DNA of 64,000 bases from Arsenicibacter rosenii (GTDB taxonomy: Bacteria > Bacteroidota > Bacteroidia > Cytophagales > Spirosomataceae): the NCBI RefSeq assembly GCF_001870735.1, contig NZ_MORL01000004.1, forward strand, positions 314,250-378,249. The letters are read 5' to 3'. This document shows, one piece after another, positions 53,414 to 60,846 of this stretch. The translations under genes and the position numbers were made by a program. The notes under the pieces are model-generated. The model saw only the letters and a program-made list of their open reading frames with translations, did not search any database and was not told where the DNA came from. How positions within the stretch are numbered: position 1 is the stretch's first letter; each line of letters starts with the position of its first letter.

Positions 53414-54122
53414 TTACTTTCGTTGCCGTCACCTTAATTTTGTTATAATACAAGGTGGTCACTCCCTCGAATCCGGAGTCTGTACCCACAATGACCCATA
53501 ACTCACCTTTATCGTTGGTTTTGGCCGAAAACGTTTTGGTGGCGTTATCGCGCTGAATCAGTTTGTATTGTGTTACGTCGGTTCCGGCCCCGACATTGCC
53601 CAACAGGATCAGGTCTTTACCGCCTTCTGCCTGATTACCCTTGTCAAGGTTGAGGTGATAGAAATCGTTTTCTTTCACTTTGACCGGTTCGGTTGCCGAC
53701 GCACCCGCTTTCAGGTAAACACTGCCTCCCGGCGAACCGCCGATGCCAATGCTGTTATCGGCATACGTTGACGCCAGTTCAATATCAAACCGAAGCTGAT
53801 AGGTAGTGTTGGCGGTAAGGCCGGTTACCTTGCGCTTCACAAACATAAACATATCGTCGCTGCGGTTACTGCCACTAATCCGTAACGCTTTTTTGGTCGT
53901 ATCCAGCGGAGCCGGTAACGCGGCATGCGTCAGGCTAAAGGCCATGATACTATCCTGCTGAGTACTGTAATCGGTAAAATCACCCGTCCAGCTATCCATA
54001 TTCTGCTTAAAATCAGAATTTACCACAACACCATTATCCGGGGTGACTGAATCATTATCCTGCTGACAAGCAGACACTAAAGCCGCTAAGCCAAGCAGGC
54101 CATACATGAATGTACGCTTCAT
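53406..54122 (-). CDS. Lipoprotein of unknown function
   Basis: 238 residues. Lipobox LVSAC near residue 18 with a preceding hydrophobic stretch (GLLGLAALV). The rest is beta-rich with DTTKKALRISGSN and SFAVPP-like stretches absent, so no family is evident; the pattern (Asn-Ser-Asp-Phe at the start of the mature part, TTYQLRFDIELAS) suggests a carbohydrate-binding-like jelly-roll, but this is only an impression. I chose the ATG at 54122 because the signal peptide starts there. Confidence 0.75.
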   Translation of the reverse strand: MKRTFMYGLLGLAALVSACQQDNDSVTPDNGVVVNSDFKQNMDSWTGDFTDYSTQQDSIMAFSLTHAALPAPLDTTKKALRISGSNRSDDMFMFVKRKVTGLTANTTYQLRFDIELASTYADNSIGIGGSPGGSVYLKAGASATEPVKVKENDFYHLNLDKGNQAEGGKDLILLGNVGAGTDVTQYKLIQRDNATKTFSAKTNDKGELWVIVGTDSGFEGVTTLYYNKIKVTATKVTN

Positions 54123-54544
54123 AAAAATTGAGTTTGTTAAAGTAAAATCAATCCCGGGATCTGAGAAAAAGACCCTCCCTTCCGGGAAAGCGTTGGAATA
54201 CCCGGGGCAAATTCCGGGCAGTGTAGCAGGCAACTGACGGGTAAGCTACTTTCTGTCAATGTACTAGGGCCGTAAAAAAAAATTATTTTTTCCGCTAAAA
54301 CCGGTACGGTCTGGTCAATACAGAGTGGGTAAAACAAAAAATCCCTTGCTGTTAACAGCAAGGGATTTTTCTTATGTGCGAGTTGTAGTAGTAAAACGCC
54401 GGGGCACATCAATTTGTTTCCTGTCAGAAAAATAGTCCGATTATTTTTCACAAATATTCTCGTTATTACCAATTATCTTCGTTCGTAAATAAAAAGCCTT
54501 TCTTTTAAGTCTTTTTGCAAACCTAACTTGAACCAATAACACGA
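54123..54544. other. Divergent intergenic region with an orphan terminator
   Basis: 422 bases between the lipoprotein gene (minus) and the exonuclease gene (plus). It contains a bidirectional terminator (54336-54370) that serves neither flanking gene, and an 8-base A-run followed by T-run near 54272-54290. No protein gene is supported. Confidence 0.6.
54336..54370. terminator. Orphan bidirectional terminator
   Basis: AAATCCCTTGCTG / CAGCAAGGGATTT with a TTAA loop, A-run before and T-run after. It sits upstream of both neighbouring genes, so it should end a transcript that arises inside this gap. Confidence 0.85.
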
Positions 54545-55159
54545 ATGCCCTTTCTTGTTCTTGACCTTGAGATGACCGGCCCCGAGCCGGACTGGAATGA
54601 AATCATCCAGATTGGTGCCGTTTTATACGACGATGCCTGGGTAGAAAAGGGTCGGTATCTGACCAATGTATACCCCGAAAATGAAGAAGCCTTTTCGTCT
54701 TATTCTGAGAAGATCCACAATATCTCGCTGGCCGAACTGGAGGATGCGCCGATGATCTACGACGTTCTGCCCGAAATGGAAGAATGGATTATCGAACACC
54801 TTGGCATCCGCAAAACGCAGCAAACGTCTGATAATACGCCGTACCTGAAAAATGTCATTATCTGCGGCCAAAGCGTGATCAACGACATCAATTTTCTGAA
54901 AGAGGCTTACCGGCTCGAAAAACTGAAATGGCCCTACAGCCGCACCCTCGTTGACCTGCATACGCTGAGTTATTTTATCTTCCGTGTACTGAAGAAGAAT
55001 AACCAGCGGGTTCCGGACCGGCTAAGCCTGACCGCCATTGCCGCACATTTTGGCCTTGAGCGGGAAGATGACTTTCATAATGCGCTGGAAGATGCCGTGT
55101 TGACCGCCGAATGCCTGAAACGAATTTATGCCATCGGCGATAAGATGCAGATTGCCTGA
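54545..55159 (+). CDS. DEDD-family 3'-5' exonuclease (oligoribonuclease/RNase T-like)
   Basis: 204 residues. Catalytic acidic residues: Asp7 and Glu9 in LDLEMTG (ExoI), Asp in INDINFL (ExoII) and H-x4-D in HNALEDA (ExoIII). It likely trims single-stranded RNA or DNA ends. Length and the LDLEMTG motif are close to oligoribonuclease (Orn), but the middle region differs, so a broader exonuclease label is safer. It is monocistronic, followed by a very stable hairpin. Confidence 0.88.
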   Translation: MPFLVLDLEMTGPEPDWNEIIQIGAVLYDDAWVEKGRYLTNVYPENEEAFSSYSEKIHNISLAELEDAPMIYDVLPEMEEWIIEHLGIRKTQQTSDNTPYLKNVIICGQSVINDINFLKEAYRLEKLKWPYSRTLVDLHTLSYFIFRVLKKNNQRVPDRLSLTAIAAHFGLEREDDFHNALEDAVLTAECLKRIYAIGDKMQIA

Positions 55160-55162
55160 TTA

Positions 55163-55202
55163 CAGCAGCGCCGCTGCCGGAAATCCGGCAGCGGCGCTGC
55201 TG
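55163..55202. terminator. Very stable GC-rich hairpin after the exonuclease gene
   Basis: 18 perfect pairs (55163-55180 with 55185-55202) around an AAAT loop. There is no T-run on either side, so termination would be hairpin-only; the element lies between convergent genes. Confidence 0.6.
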
Positions 55203-55217
55203 TGTCTGTCGGGCCTG

Positions 55218-55766
55218 TTAACTCTTCGGCATTTTCTCAAATAATTTGCCGACTGCCTGCTGCAACTCGTCATTGGCCAGTGGCTGCGAGGTGATTACCC
55301 GCGAAATAGCCGCGTCCCATACCAATGCATTCCGGTGTGCGTCAACAATGTGCACATTCAATGTCCCTTCCTGATAATTACCCACCGGCACTTCCTGGCT
55401 TTGCCAGTGATAACGCCGCTGCCCAACGTAAAGCGGTGCCTCCTGAATCGTTGTCTGACGGGTCTGGGTCTTTTCTCTGACGACCGCGCCTAAATTCACC
55501 AGCAGATCGGGATTATCGTTCGTCTGCTGATATCCTCTCCGTAACATCTGTGCGGCCACCTCTTTTTTAATACGCTCCATGGCGGCCATATAGTTGGTTC
55601 CCGGCTCCGAGGCAACCCGGTTTGTATCAATAAAGGCAAAGGTCCGGTAATCTGACCACGTTGCCGACCGGTCATTTTTGTTCTGCACAATCCGGTAGGG
55701 CGAGCAGCCGATAACGGTTATCAAAAAGAGCCCGATGATTCCTTTAACTGCGTTTTTCATGTTCAT
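55218..55766 (-). CDS. DUF4136 lipoprotein
   Basis: 182 residues. Lipobox LITVIGC near residue 21 with a DUF4136 domain: WSDYRTFAFIDTN, QMLRRGYQQTNDNPDLLVN, TLNVHIVDAHRNALVWDAA. These outer-membrane-linked lipoproteins of Bacteroidota and Proteobacteria have no known function. Confidence 0.88.
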   Translation of the reverse strand: MNMKNAVKGIIGLFLITVIGCSPYRIVQNKNDRSATWSDYRTFAFIDTNRVASEPGTNYMAAMERIKKEVAAQMLRRGYQQTNDNPDLLVNLGAVVREKTQTRQTTIQEAPLYVGQRRYHWQSQEVPVGNYQEGTLNVHIVDAHRNALVWDAAISRVITSQPLANDELQQAVGKLFEKMPKS

Positions 55767-55806
55767 TAGTATTTCCTGTAAAACACGTTTAAACGCAGAA
55801 CAGTTG

Positions 55807-56319
55807 CTAACGAGCCGCCTGTACCACCTTTACCGTCACCAGCAATTGCCCCAGATGCCGCATCGTGTGTTCGGCCGAATGGACCAGCAAACCCAATACA
55901 GTCGACGGGACCTGTGCACGACCTACGCCACGAAAATCGGTCAGGGTCTGTTCGTCGGTCTGGCGGAGCTGGGCGACCGCCTTGTCAACCTGCCGGTTAA
56001 ATGCCTGGACCAGTTCCTGCACTGAGGTGCCGGTTGCCTGCGGTTTACCCTCCTGCGCCAATGCGTCGAGCTGCACCGGCGATAACATTTCCCCTCGCGC
56101 ATAAGTATGCAACCGGTCAAGGACGCCCGTCAGATGCTGTAAATGAAAACCGGCCGATGCCAGACCGGCCGGCCGTTCCCACAACAGATCGTCGGACACC
56201 CCTTCCATCAACGCATTCACTTCTTCACGCGCCTGTAACAAGGCATGCGCTACCGGTTGTAATAACGCCGGCATATCGGGCAAAGCCCCCCGTAACCAGA
56301 CTTCTTTTGTTTCTGCCAT
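55807..56319 (-). CDS. DinB-family protein
   Basis: 170 residues with the four-helix DinB fold and metal-binding histidines in FHLQHLTG, HSAEHTMRHLGQL. Members include bacillithiol-S-transferases and damage-inducible proteins. A function in thiol or metal chemistry is possible but not shown. It is separated from DUF4136 by 40 bases and may be co-transcribed with it. Confidence 0.85.
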   Translation of the reverse strand: MAETKEVWLRGALPDMPALLQPVAHALLQAREEVNALMEGVSDDLLWERPAGLASAGFHLQHLTGVLDRLHTYARGEMLSPVQLDALAQEGKPQATGTSVQELVQAFNRQVDKAVAQLRQTDEQTLTDFRGVGRAQVPSTVLGLLVHSAEHTMRHLGQLLVTVKVVQAAR

Positions 56320-56443
56320 ATGTATACACTTATCAAATCACGAAGGAAGCACTAATTCCATCAAAAAATGATAATAATTTCTTACACGGAATTATAAAGT
56401 CAGACAGGCAAAGCCTGCCAGCCATGTAAATAGACAAATCCGG

Positions 56444-57826
56444 TCATAAGTCCCAGTCGTCCGTACGGAACGGTATGACGGGCAGGCCCCCTTTACTGAA
56501 CAGAACAGGCTCCGGTGCATCGCGGAACGCAAACCGAACCGCTACCGGATTGGCTACCGACGGGGCTGACACTTCGATCGTATTCCCCTTAACCCGTGCC
56601 TGTGCTTTGGTAAACACCTTATCCTGACCGGCAATTTCGAACTCCGTAATGTCGGCCCCCTTCACCATAAACCCGTCGGGTACGTTATCGAACAGTAACC
56701 GTACCACATTTCCGGCAATCTGCATCGAGCGGTATTGCGGGCTTTTGTATGGCCCAACCGCCTTGCCGTATGTCTCCGCCAGGGCGTAGTTGGCGAGCCT
56801 TAACCCGACTTCTTTTTTATATACCGGATGAATGTCCCTGATGTTATCAACCTGATCTGTAGTGATCACAATGCCCGATTTCGGCAGATCTGTGGCCCGT
56901 ACCTGCGCCTCGCGCACGGCAGCAGTCTCATGTTTTCCGTTATAAGTGTACGGCGCAATCTGCACACTGTAAAACGGGAATTCCTTCTGCCACAAGCCCC
57001 GCCAGCTATCGACCATCACATGGGTCAGGTGGTAATAAGCACGGGGATCGTGCCGGTTCGATTCGCCCTGGTACCAGATAACGCCTGCTATCGGGAACTG
57101 CGTCAGTGGCGCAATCATGCCGTTATACAACACCCCGGCCTTATTCGGGCTCCACGGTGCCTTGCCGATGGCCTGTGCCGACTGCTTCAGATCAGGGTAT
57201 AACATCACTAATGGCTCCGGTACCCAGCTTTCCATGTAGGATCCGCCCCAGCTTGCATCAATCAGCCCGATCGGCACATTCAGGGTTTGCTGTAGCTTCC
57301 GGCCAAAGAAAAAGCCAACGGCACTGAAGTTTTTCAGGCTGTTGGAATCACAGACGGCCCAGCTGCCCCTAACGGTCGACTGCGGATAATCGGCGGCTGT
57401 TTTCGGGACTTTCATGAACCGGATCATCGGATTGTAGGCCATGGGTAACTCGGCCCGGGCATCTCTTGCCCCATAGCCCGACATCTCCATATTCGACTGT
57501 CCCGAGCAAAGCCAGACCTCGCCGATCAGGATATTGGACAGCACGATTTTATTGTAGCCTTTGATGGTAATCTCATACGGGCCACCCGCCGCCGGCGTAT
57601 GCAGCGTAACGCGCCACGTTGCGTTTTCGGCGCAGGTGATGCTGACAGGTTTGTTGTCCCAGCCGGCCGTAATTGTAATTTGCTCCGTAGGGTTAGCCCA
57701 GCCCCACAACGTAATGTCGGTCTGTTGTTGCAGCACCATATTGCTGTTCAGCATAGCGGGCAGAGACACATCGGCCCGCGCATAGGCTGCTGTCAGGAGC
57801 AGCAGAAAGCCAAAGAGTTGTTTCAT
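56444..57826 (-). CDS. Sialate O-acetylesterase (SGNH hydrolase)
   Basis: 460 residues with a signal peptide (FLLLLTAAYARA). The esterase block GQSNMEMSGYGARDARAELP contains the nucleophile Ser, and GVIWYQGESNRHDPRAY carries the Gly and Asn of the SGNH set. These enzymes remove acetyl groups from sialic acid or plant glycan. The stop overlaps the next gene by four bases, so it is translationally coupled to the GNAT upstream. Confidence 0.92.
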   Translation of the reverse strand: MKQLFGFLLLLTAAYARADVSLPAMLNSNMVLQQQTDITLWGWANPTEQITITAGWDNKPVSITCAENATWRVTLHTPAAGGPYEITIKGYNKIVLSNILIGEVWLCSGQSNMEMSGYGARDARAELPMAYNPMIRFMKVPKTAADYPQSTVRGSWAVCDSNSLKNFSAVGFFFGRKLQQTLNVPIGLIDASWGGSYMESWVPEPLVMLYPDLKQSAQAIGKAPWSPNKAGVLYNGMIAPLTQFPIAGVIWYQGESNRHDPRAYYHLTHVMVDSWRGLWQKEFPFYSVQIAPYTYNGKHETAAVREAQVRATDLPKSGIVITTDQVDNIRDIHPVYKKEVGLRLANYALAETYGKAVGPYKSPQYRSMQIAGNVVRLLFDNVPDGFMVKGADITEFEIAGQDKVFTKAQARVKGNTIEVSAPSVANPVAVRFAFRDAPEPVLFSKGGLPVIPFRTDDWDL

Positions 57827-58293
57827 GCGATTACGGATAACGGTTTTTCCATGCAGATGCTGGTCTCAAAACCAACATACGGCGGGTAATTGGCAGTACG
57901 GATATACCCCGCTTTTTGGTATAACCCTACCGCTTCGGGCTGTTTATTACCGGTTTCCAGCCGGGCTACTGTAAACTGTTCTTCGGCCGCCCACTCTTCC
58001 AGTGCCTTCAGCATGGTCATGGCGAGGCCGTTGCCTCTGGCCTCCGGTTTGACAAACATCCGTTTGATTTCCACTGCCTCACGTTCGGTCATGGGCCGGA
58101 AACACGCACACCCAACCGGTTGTTTATCCAGGTACGCAATGACCACACGGGCGGAGGTGTCTACCTTATTGAACCCGTCGTATTTGGCCTGATAGGGTTG
58201 GTACCGGATCCGGAGATCGGCATCCAGTCCGGCAATCAGCGCGATGAAGGCCGGATCGGCCGCCGTCGTTCGGTGTATTGTTACTAAACTCAT
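57823..58293 (-). CDS. GNAT-family N-acetyltransferase
   Basis: 156 residues. Acetyl-CoA binding loop VKPEARGNGLAMTMLKALEEW contains the R-x-x-G-x-G/A motif (ARGNGLA), followed by RLETGNKQPEAVGLYQKAGY. I chose the ATG at 58293; the upstream TTG at 58377 adds a poorly conserved extension. The overlap ATGA with the esterase indicates coupled translation. Substrate unknown. Confidence 0.9.
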   Translation of the reverse strand: MSLVTIHRTTAADPAFIALIAGLDADLRIRYQPYQAKYDGFNKVDTSARVVIAYLDKQPVGCACFRPMTEREAVEIKRMFVKPEARGNGLAMTMLKALEEWAAEEQFTVARLETGNKQPEAVGLYQKAGYIRTANYPPYVGFETSICMEKPLSVIA

Positions 58294-58367
58294 GATCGTC
58301 GTTTCTGTAAAGAAGGCAAATCTGCCTAAATTTGATCGTACAACCGATAAACACGCCCAAAAATCGT

Positions 58368-58646
58368 TTGAAACCAACTGTGACTATCGAATATTGCCCG
58401 AAATGCGGCTGGCTCCTCCGGTCAGCATGGATGGCGCAGGAATTATTGACCACGTTTACCGGCGACGTGCACGGCGTACTGCTCCATCCATCGGAGGTCA
58501 GCGGGCGCTTCACGATCAGTATCGACGGACAGGAAATTTTTAACCGCAAGGTGGCCGGCCGGTTCCCCGAAATAAAAGAACTAAAGCAATTAGTCAGGGA
58601 TATTGTTAATCCTGAAAAGAGTCTGGGGCATTCTGATAACCGGTAA
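58368..58646 (+). CDS. Rdx/SelW-like CxxC thioredoxin-fold protein
   Basis: 92 residues. The CPKC motif at the N-terminus (IEYCPKCGWLLRSAWMAQELL) followed by the Rdx-type core GRFTISIDGQEIFNRK matches the SelW/SelT/SelH family. In eukaryotic SelW the first Cys position pairs with selenocysteine; here both are Cys. The likely start is the TTG at 58368 (giving M-K-P-T-V-T-I-E-Y), because the conserved strand begins there. It may act as a redox protein. Divergent from the GNAT gene. Confidence 0.78.
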   Translation: MKPTVTIEYCPKCGWLLRSAWMAQELLTTFTGDVHGVLLHPSEVSGRFTISIDGQEIFNRKVAGRFPEIKELKQLVRDIVNPEKSLGHSDNR

Positions 58647-58765
58647 AGCCGTTTTTGCCCAAATTCGGCTTAATTTTGTGCCTGACATAGGTAAATGCAT
58701 AAATACCAACCCGGCTGGCCGGCCCATTACCGGTCGGCCTGACACAACTTAGTCAAACTGAAAAA

Positions 58766-58972
58766 ATGGATAACGCAAACTTCCGACGCTTCTTTGGTGC
58801 CTTTCTGACCATTCTGGGCACGTTTGTTATTTTATTTGCGCTGGTTGCCTTCCTGAAAGACGGACAGGCCGTACTGGGCATGAGAGTTAAAAATCTGGGC
58901 GAAGCCATCGTACCGTTTCTGGTCGGTATGGTGTTCTTCATTGCCGGTGTGAGCCTGATCAACCGTACCTAG
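58766..58972 (+). CDS. Small two-helix membrane protein
   Basis: 68 residues with two hydrophobic segments (about 11-30 and 48-64, FLVGMVFFIAGVSLI) and a basic N-terminus. The ATG at 58766 fits. A terminator follows seven bases after the stop, so this is a real gene. No family recognised. Confidence 0.75.
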   Translation: MDNANFRRFFGAFLTILGTFVILFALVAFLKDGQAVLGMRVKNLGEAIVPFLVGMVFFIAGVSLINRT

Positions 58973-58978
58973 CCAGAG

Positions 58979-59015
58979 CGAGGCCTGACACACGGTGTCA
59001 GGCCTCGTTTTTTCT
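58979..59015 (+). terminator. Terminator of the small membrane protein gene
   Basis: CGAGGCCTGACA / TGTCAGGCCTCG perfect 12-base stem with a 5-base loop and six T residues. Confidence 0.93.
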
Positions 59016-59053
59016 TCTCCAATATACAAAACCCCGGGTCATTTACCGGTTCT

Positions 59054-59845
59054 CTAATTAGCCAGATTAGCTGTCAGCAGCCACGTATACGTGTTGCGCG
59101 GTACGGGCAGGCCGTTTGGCTGAATGGCGAGGTACATCAGGTGCAGGTGCGTTGGTGACCTTGGATTATAGGCATTAAATCCGGTACGGCCTACTTCACT
59201 TATTTTCTGCCCCGCCCGCACCCACTGCCCGGGCGTTACGGCCACCACTTTGTTATGGGCGTAATAAAACAGACCGTGTAACACCGGGTCATAAATCCAG
59301 ATCCAGTTTCCGCCGCGGTATTCGCTGCCGGGTTGCCAGCCGGTTTCAATACCCAGTACAATACCGGCTGTCATGGCCACCACATCTACCCGTTCGCCCG
59401 TTTTGTCGTCAACACTATCCTGATTACGGTCGGTGATAAAAATGTCGTGAGCCGGATGGCTACCCCGCACCTTATAATCGAACAGGTCGAAGCCTTTGTC
59501 GCGGTACCCCTCGCCATGGGTGCCTCCGATGGCTTTGGGGGTATAATTACGCAGCGGGAACACCATAGCCCCGACAGCGGCTTTCAGGACCGAAACGCTA
59601 TCCTGTTTCAAGGTATCTTCGTCGGAACGCAGACGGGCCTGCAAACCGTGCATAATGCTGCTGAACCGCATCCGTGCCGAATCAGGACTGACCGTCTGCT
59701 CCCGGATTTCTACATAGAGCTGCTGAAAGTCCTGACAAAATTCGTACAGAGTCCGGCGATCTGAAGTATCCGCAATTACAGTTTGTGATGAAGCCGCATT
59801 AAACGTACCCAAAAGCACAGCCGCCACTAATCCCGTCAAACGCAT
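59054..59845 (-). CDS. M23-family metallopeptidase-like (LytM) envelope protein
   Basis: 263 residues with a signal peptide (GLVAAVLLGTFNAASSQ). The M23-type zinc residues appear: HPAHDIF (H-x3-D-like), YYAHN and THLHLMY (H-x-H). M23 enzymes cleave peptidoglycan cross-links; whether the catalytic set is complete needs a structure. I chose the ATG at 59845 because the signal peptide starts there. Divergent from the MerR gene. Confidence 0.8.
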   Translation of the reverse strand: MRLTGLVAAVLLGTFNAASSQTVIADTSDRRTLYEFCQDFQQLYVEIREQTVSPDSARMRFSSIMHGLQARLRSDEDTLKQDSVSVLKAAVGAMVFPLRNYTPKAIGGTHGEGYRDKGFDLFDYKVRGSHPAHDIFITDRNQDSVDDKTGERVDVVAMTAGIVLGIETGWQPGSEYRGGNWIWIYDPVLHGLFYYAHNKVVAVTPGQWVRAGQKISEVGRTGFNAYNPRSPTHLHLMYLAIQPNGLPVPRNTYTWLLTANLAN

Positions 59846-59943
59846 GTATCTGGTAAAAAATAGAGTCACTAAATAGGTGATTGAGTTAGCTTGTCAAAAT
59901 TAGGCGGTATCGGGCAGGTTTACCAAAAAAACAAAAATTTCTC

Positions 59944-59976
59944 TTGACTCTGACCTTGCGTCATAGCCTACATTTA
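59944..59976 (+). promoter_or_regulatory. MerR-type promoter with extended spacer
   Basis: TTG (59944-59946), a 22-base spacer containing the inverted repeat TGAC-5-GTCA (59951-59963), then TACATTTA (59969-59976), a near -7 box. A spacer longer than 19-21 with an operator inside it is the layout expected for MerR autoregulation. Confidence 0.5.
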
Positions 59977-59984
59977 CGGCATCA

Positions 59985-60788
59985 ATGCTGATCAAAACAC
60001 GTATGCGCTCGTATTCTGTAAATAAACTGGCGAAACTGGCGGGTGTGAGTGTGCGCACACTCCATTACTACGACCGGCTTGGCCTGTTAAAACCGTCTGT
60101 CCGTACCGAGGCGCGGTACCGGCTCTATGGGGAGAAAGAACTTTACCGGCTACAGCAAATCCTGTTTTTCAGAGAGCTTGACTTTTCGCTGGCTGACATC
60201 CGCCAGTTGCTCGATGATCCGGACTTCGATCAGCTGGCGGCCCTGAAGGCGCATAAACACGCCCTTCAGGCACGCCGGGAGCGATTATCGGCATTGCTGA
60301 TCACCATTGATAAAACAATGCTAACGTTAACAGGAGAATCAATTATGCTCACAGACGAAGAATTATATGCCGGCTTCCCGCCCGGAGAGGCGGAAAAATA
60401 CCGGCAGGAAGCTATCAGTGCCTATGGTACCGCTGAAGTTGAGGCCTCAGAAGCCAGCCTGCGCCAATTAAGTCAAGCAGACCTGAACCGCCTGAAAGCT
60501 GAGCTGGAAGCCGTAAGCAAGGCGCTGTTTTCCAAACAACAACAGGCACCGGCTAGTCCGGACGTGCAGTCGCTTATTGCCAGACATTACGCCCTGATCC
60601 GGCAGTTCTGGGGTGAGGCTGTCTGCCGTAACAAAAACATGGCCGAAGCGTATGCCGGTTTAGGCCAGCTGTATGTCGACGATCCGCGCTTTACCCGACA
60701 CGATGGTCTTGCCCAACCGGCCTTTGCGGCATTCATGCAACAGGCTATGGCCCATTTTGCAGAAACAACCCTGCGGGGAGGATACTAA
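59985..60788 (+). CDS. MerR-family regulator with TipAS-like effector domain
   Basis: 267 residues. The MerR HTH is at residues 8-75 (YSVNKLAKLAGVSVRTLHYYDRLGLLKPS), a linker coiled coil follows, and the C-terminal half (about 150-265) resembles TipAS, which binds thiopeptide-like antibiotics in Streptomyces: LIARHYALIRQFWG, MAEAYAGLGQLYVDDPRF. The promoter has an extended spacer with an operator, consistent with self-activation. Ligand unknown. Confidence 0.9.
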   Translation: MLIKTRMRSYSVNKLAKLAGVSVRTLHYYDRLGLLKPSVRTEARYRLYGEKELYRLQQILFFRELDFSLADIRQLLDDPDFDQLAALKAHKHALQARRERLSALLITIDKTMLTLTGESIMLTDEELYAGFPPGEAEKYRQEAISAYGTAEVEASEASLRQLSQADLNRLKAELEAVSKALFSKQQQAPASPDVQSLIARHYALIRQFWGEAVCRNKNMAEAYAGLGQLYVDDPRFTRHDGLAQPAFAAFMQQAMAHFAETTLRGGY

Positions 60789-60797
60789 TAAAAACAA

Positions 60798-60830
60798 AAC
60801 TCCCCGGGGATCTGAGATCCCCGGGGAGTT
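60798..60830 (-). terminator. Terminator of clpC
   Basis: AACTCCCCGGGGATC stem with its perfect complement; on the minus strand it is followed by TTTTGTTTTTATT. It lies 17 bases after the clpC stop. Confidence 0.85.
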
Positions 60831-60846
60831 GATATATTGAGCCTGA

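Noticed and set aside
54137-54472. 111-residue minus-strand ORF upstream of the lipoprotein gene
   Set aside because: It crosses the orphan terminator and has no domain or signal peptide.
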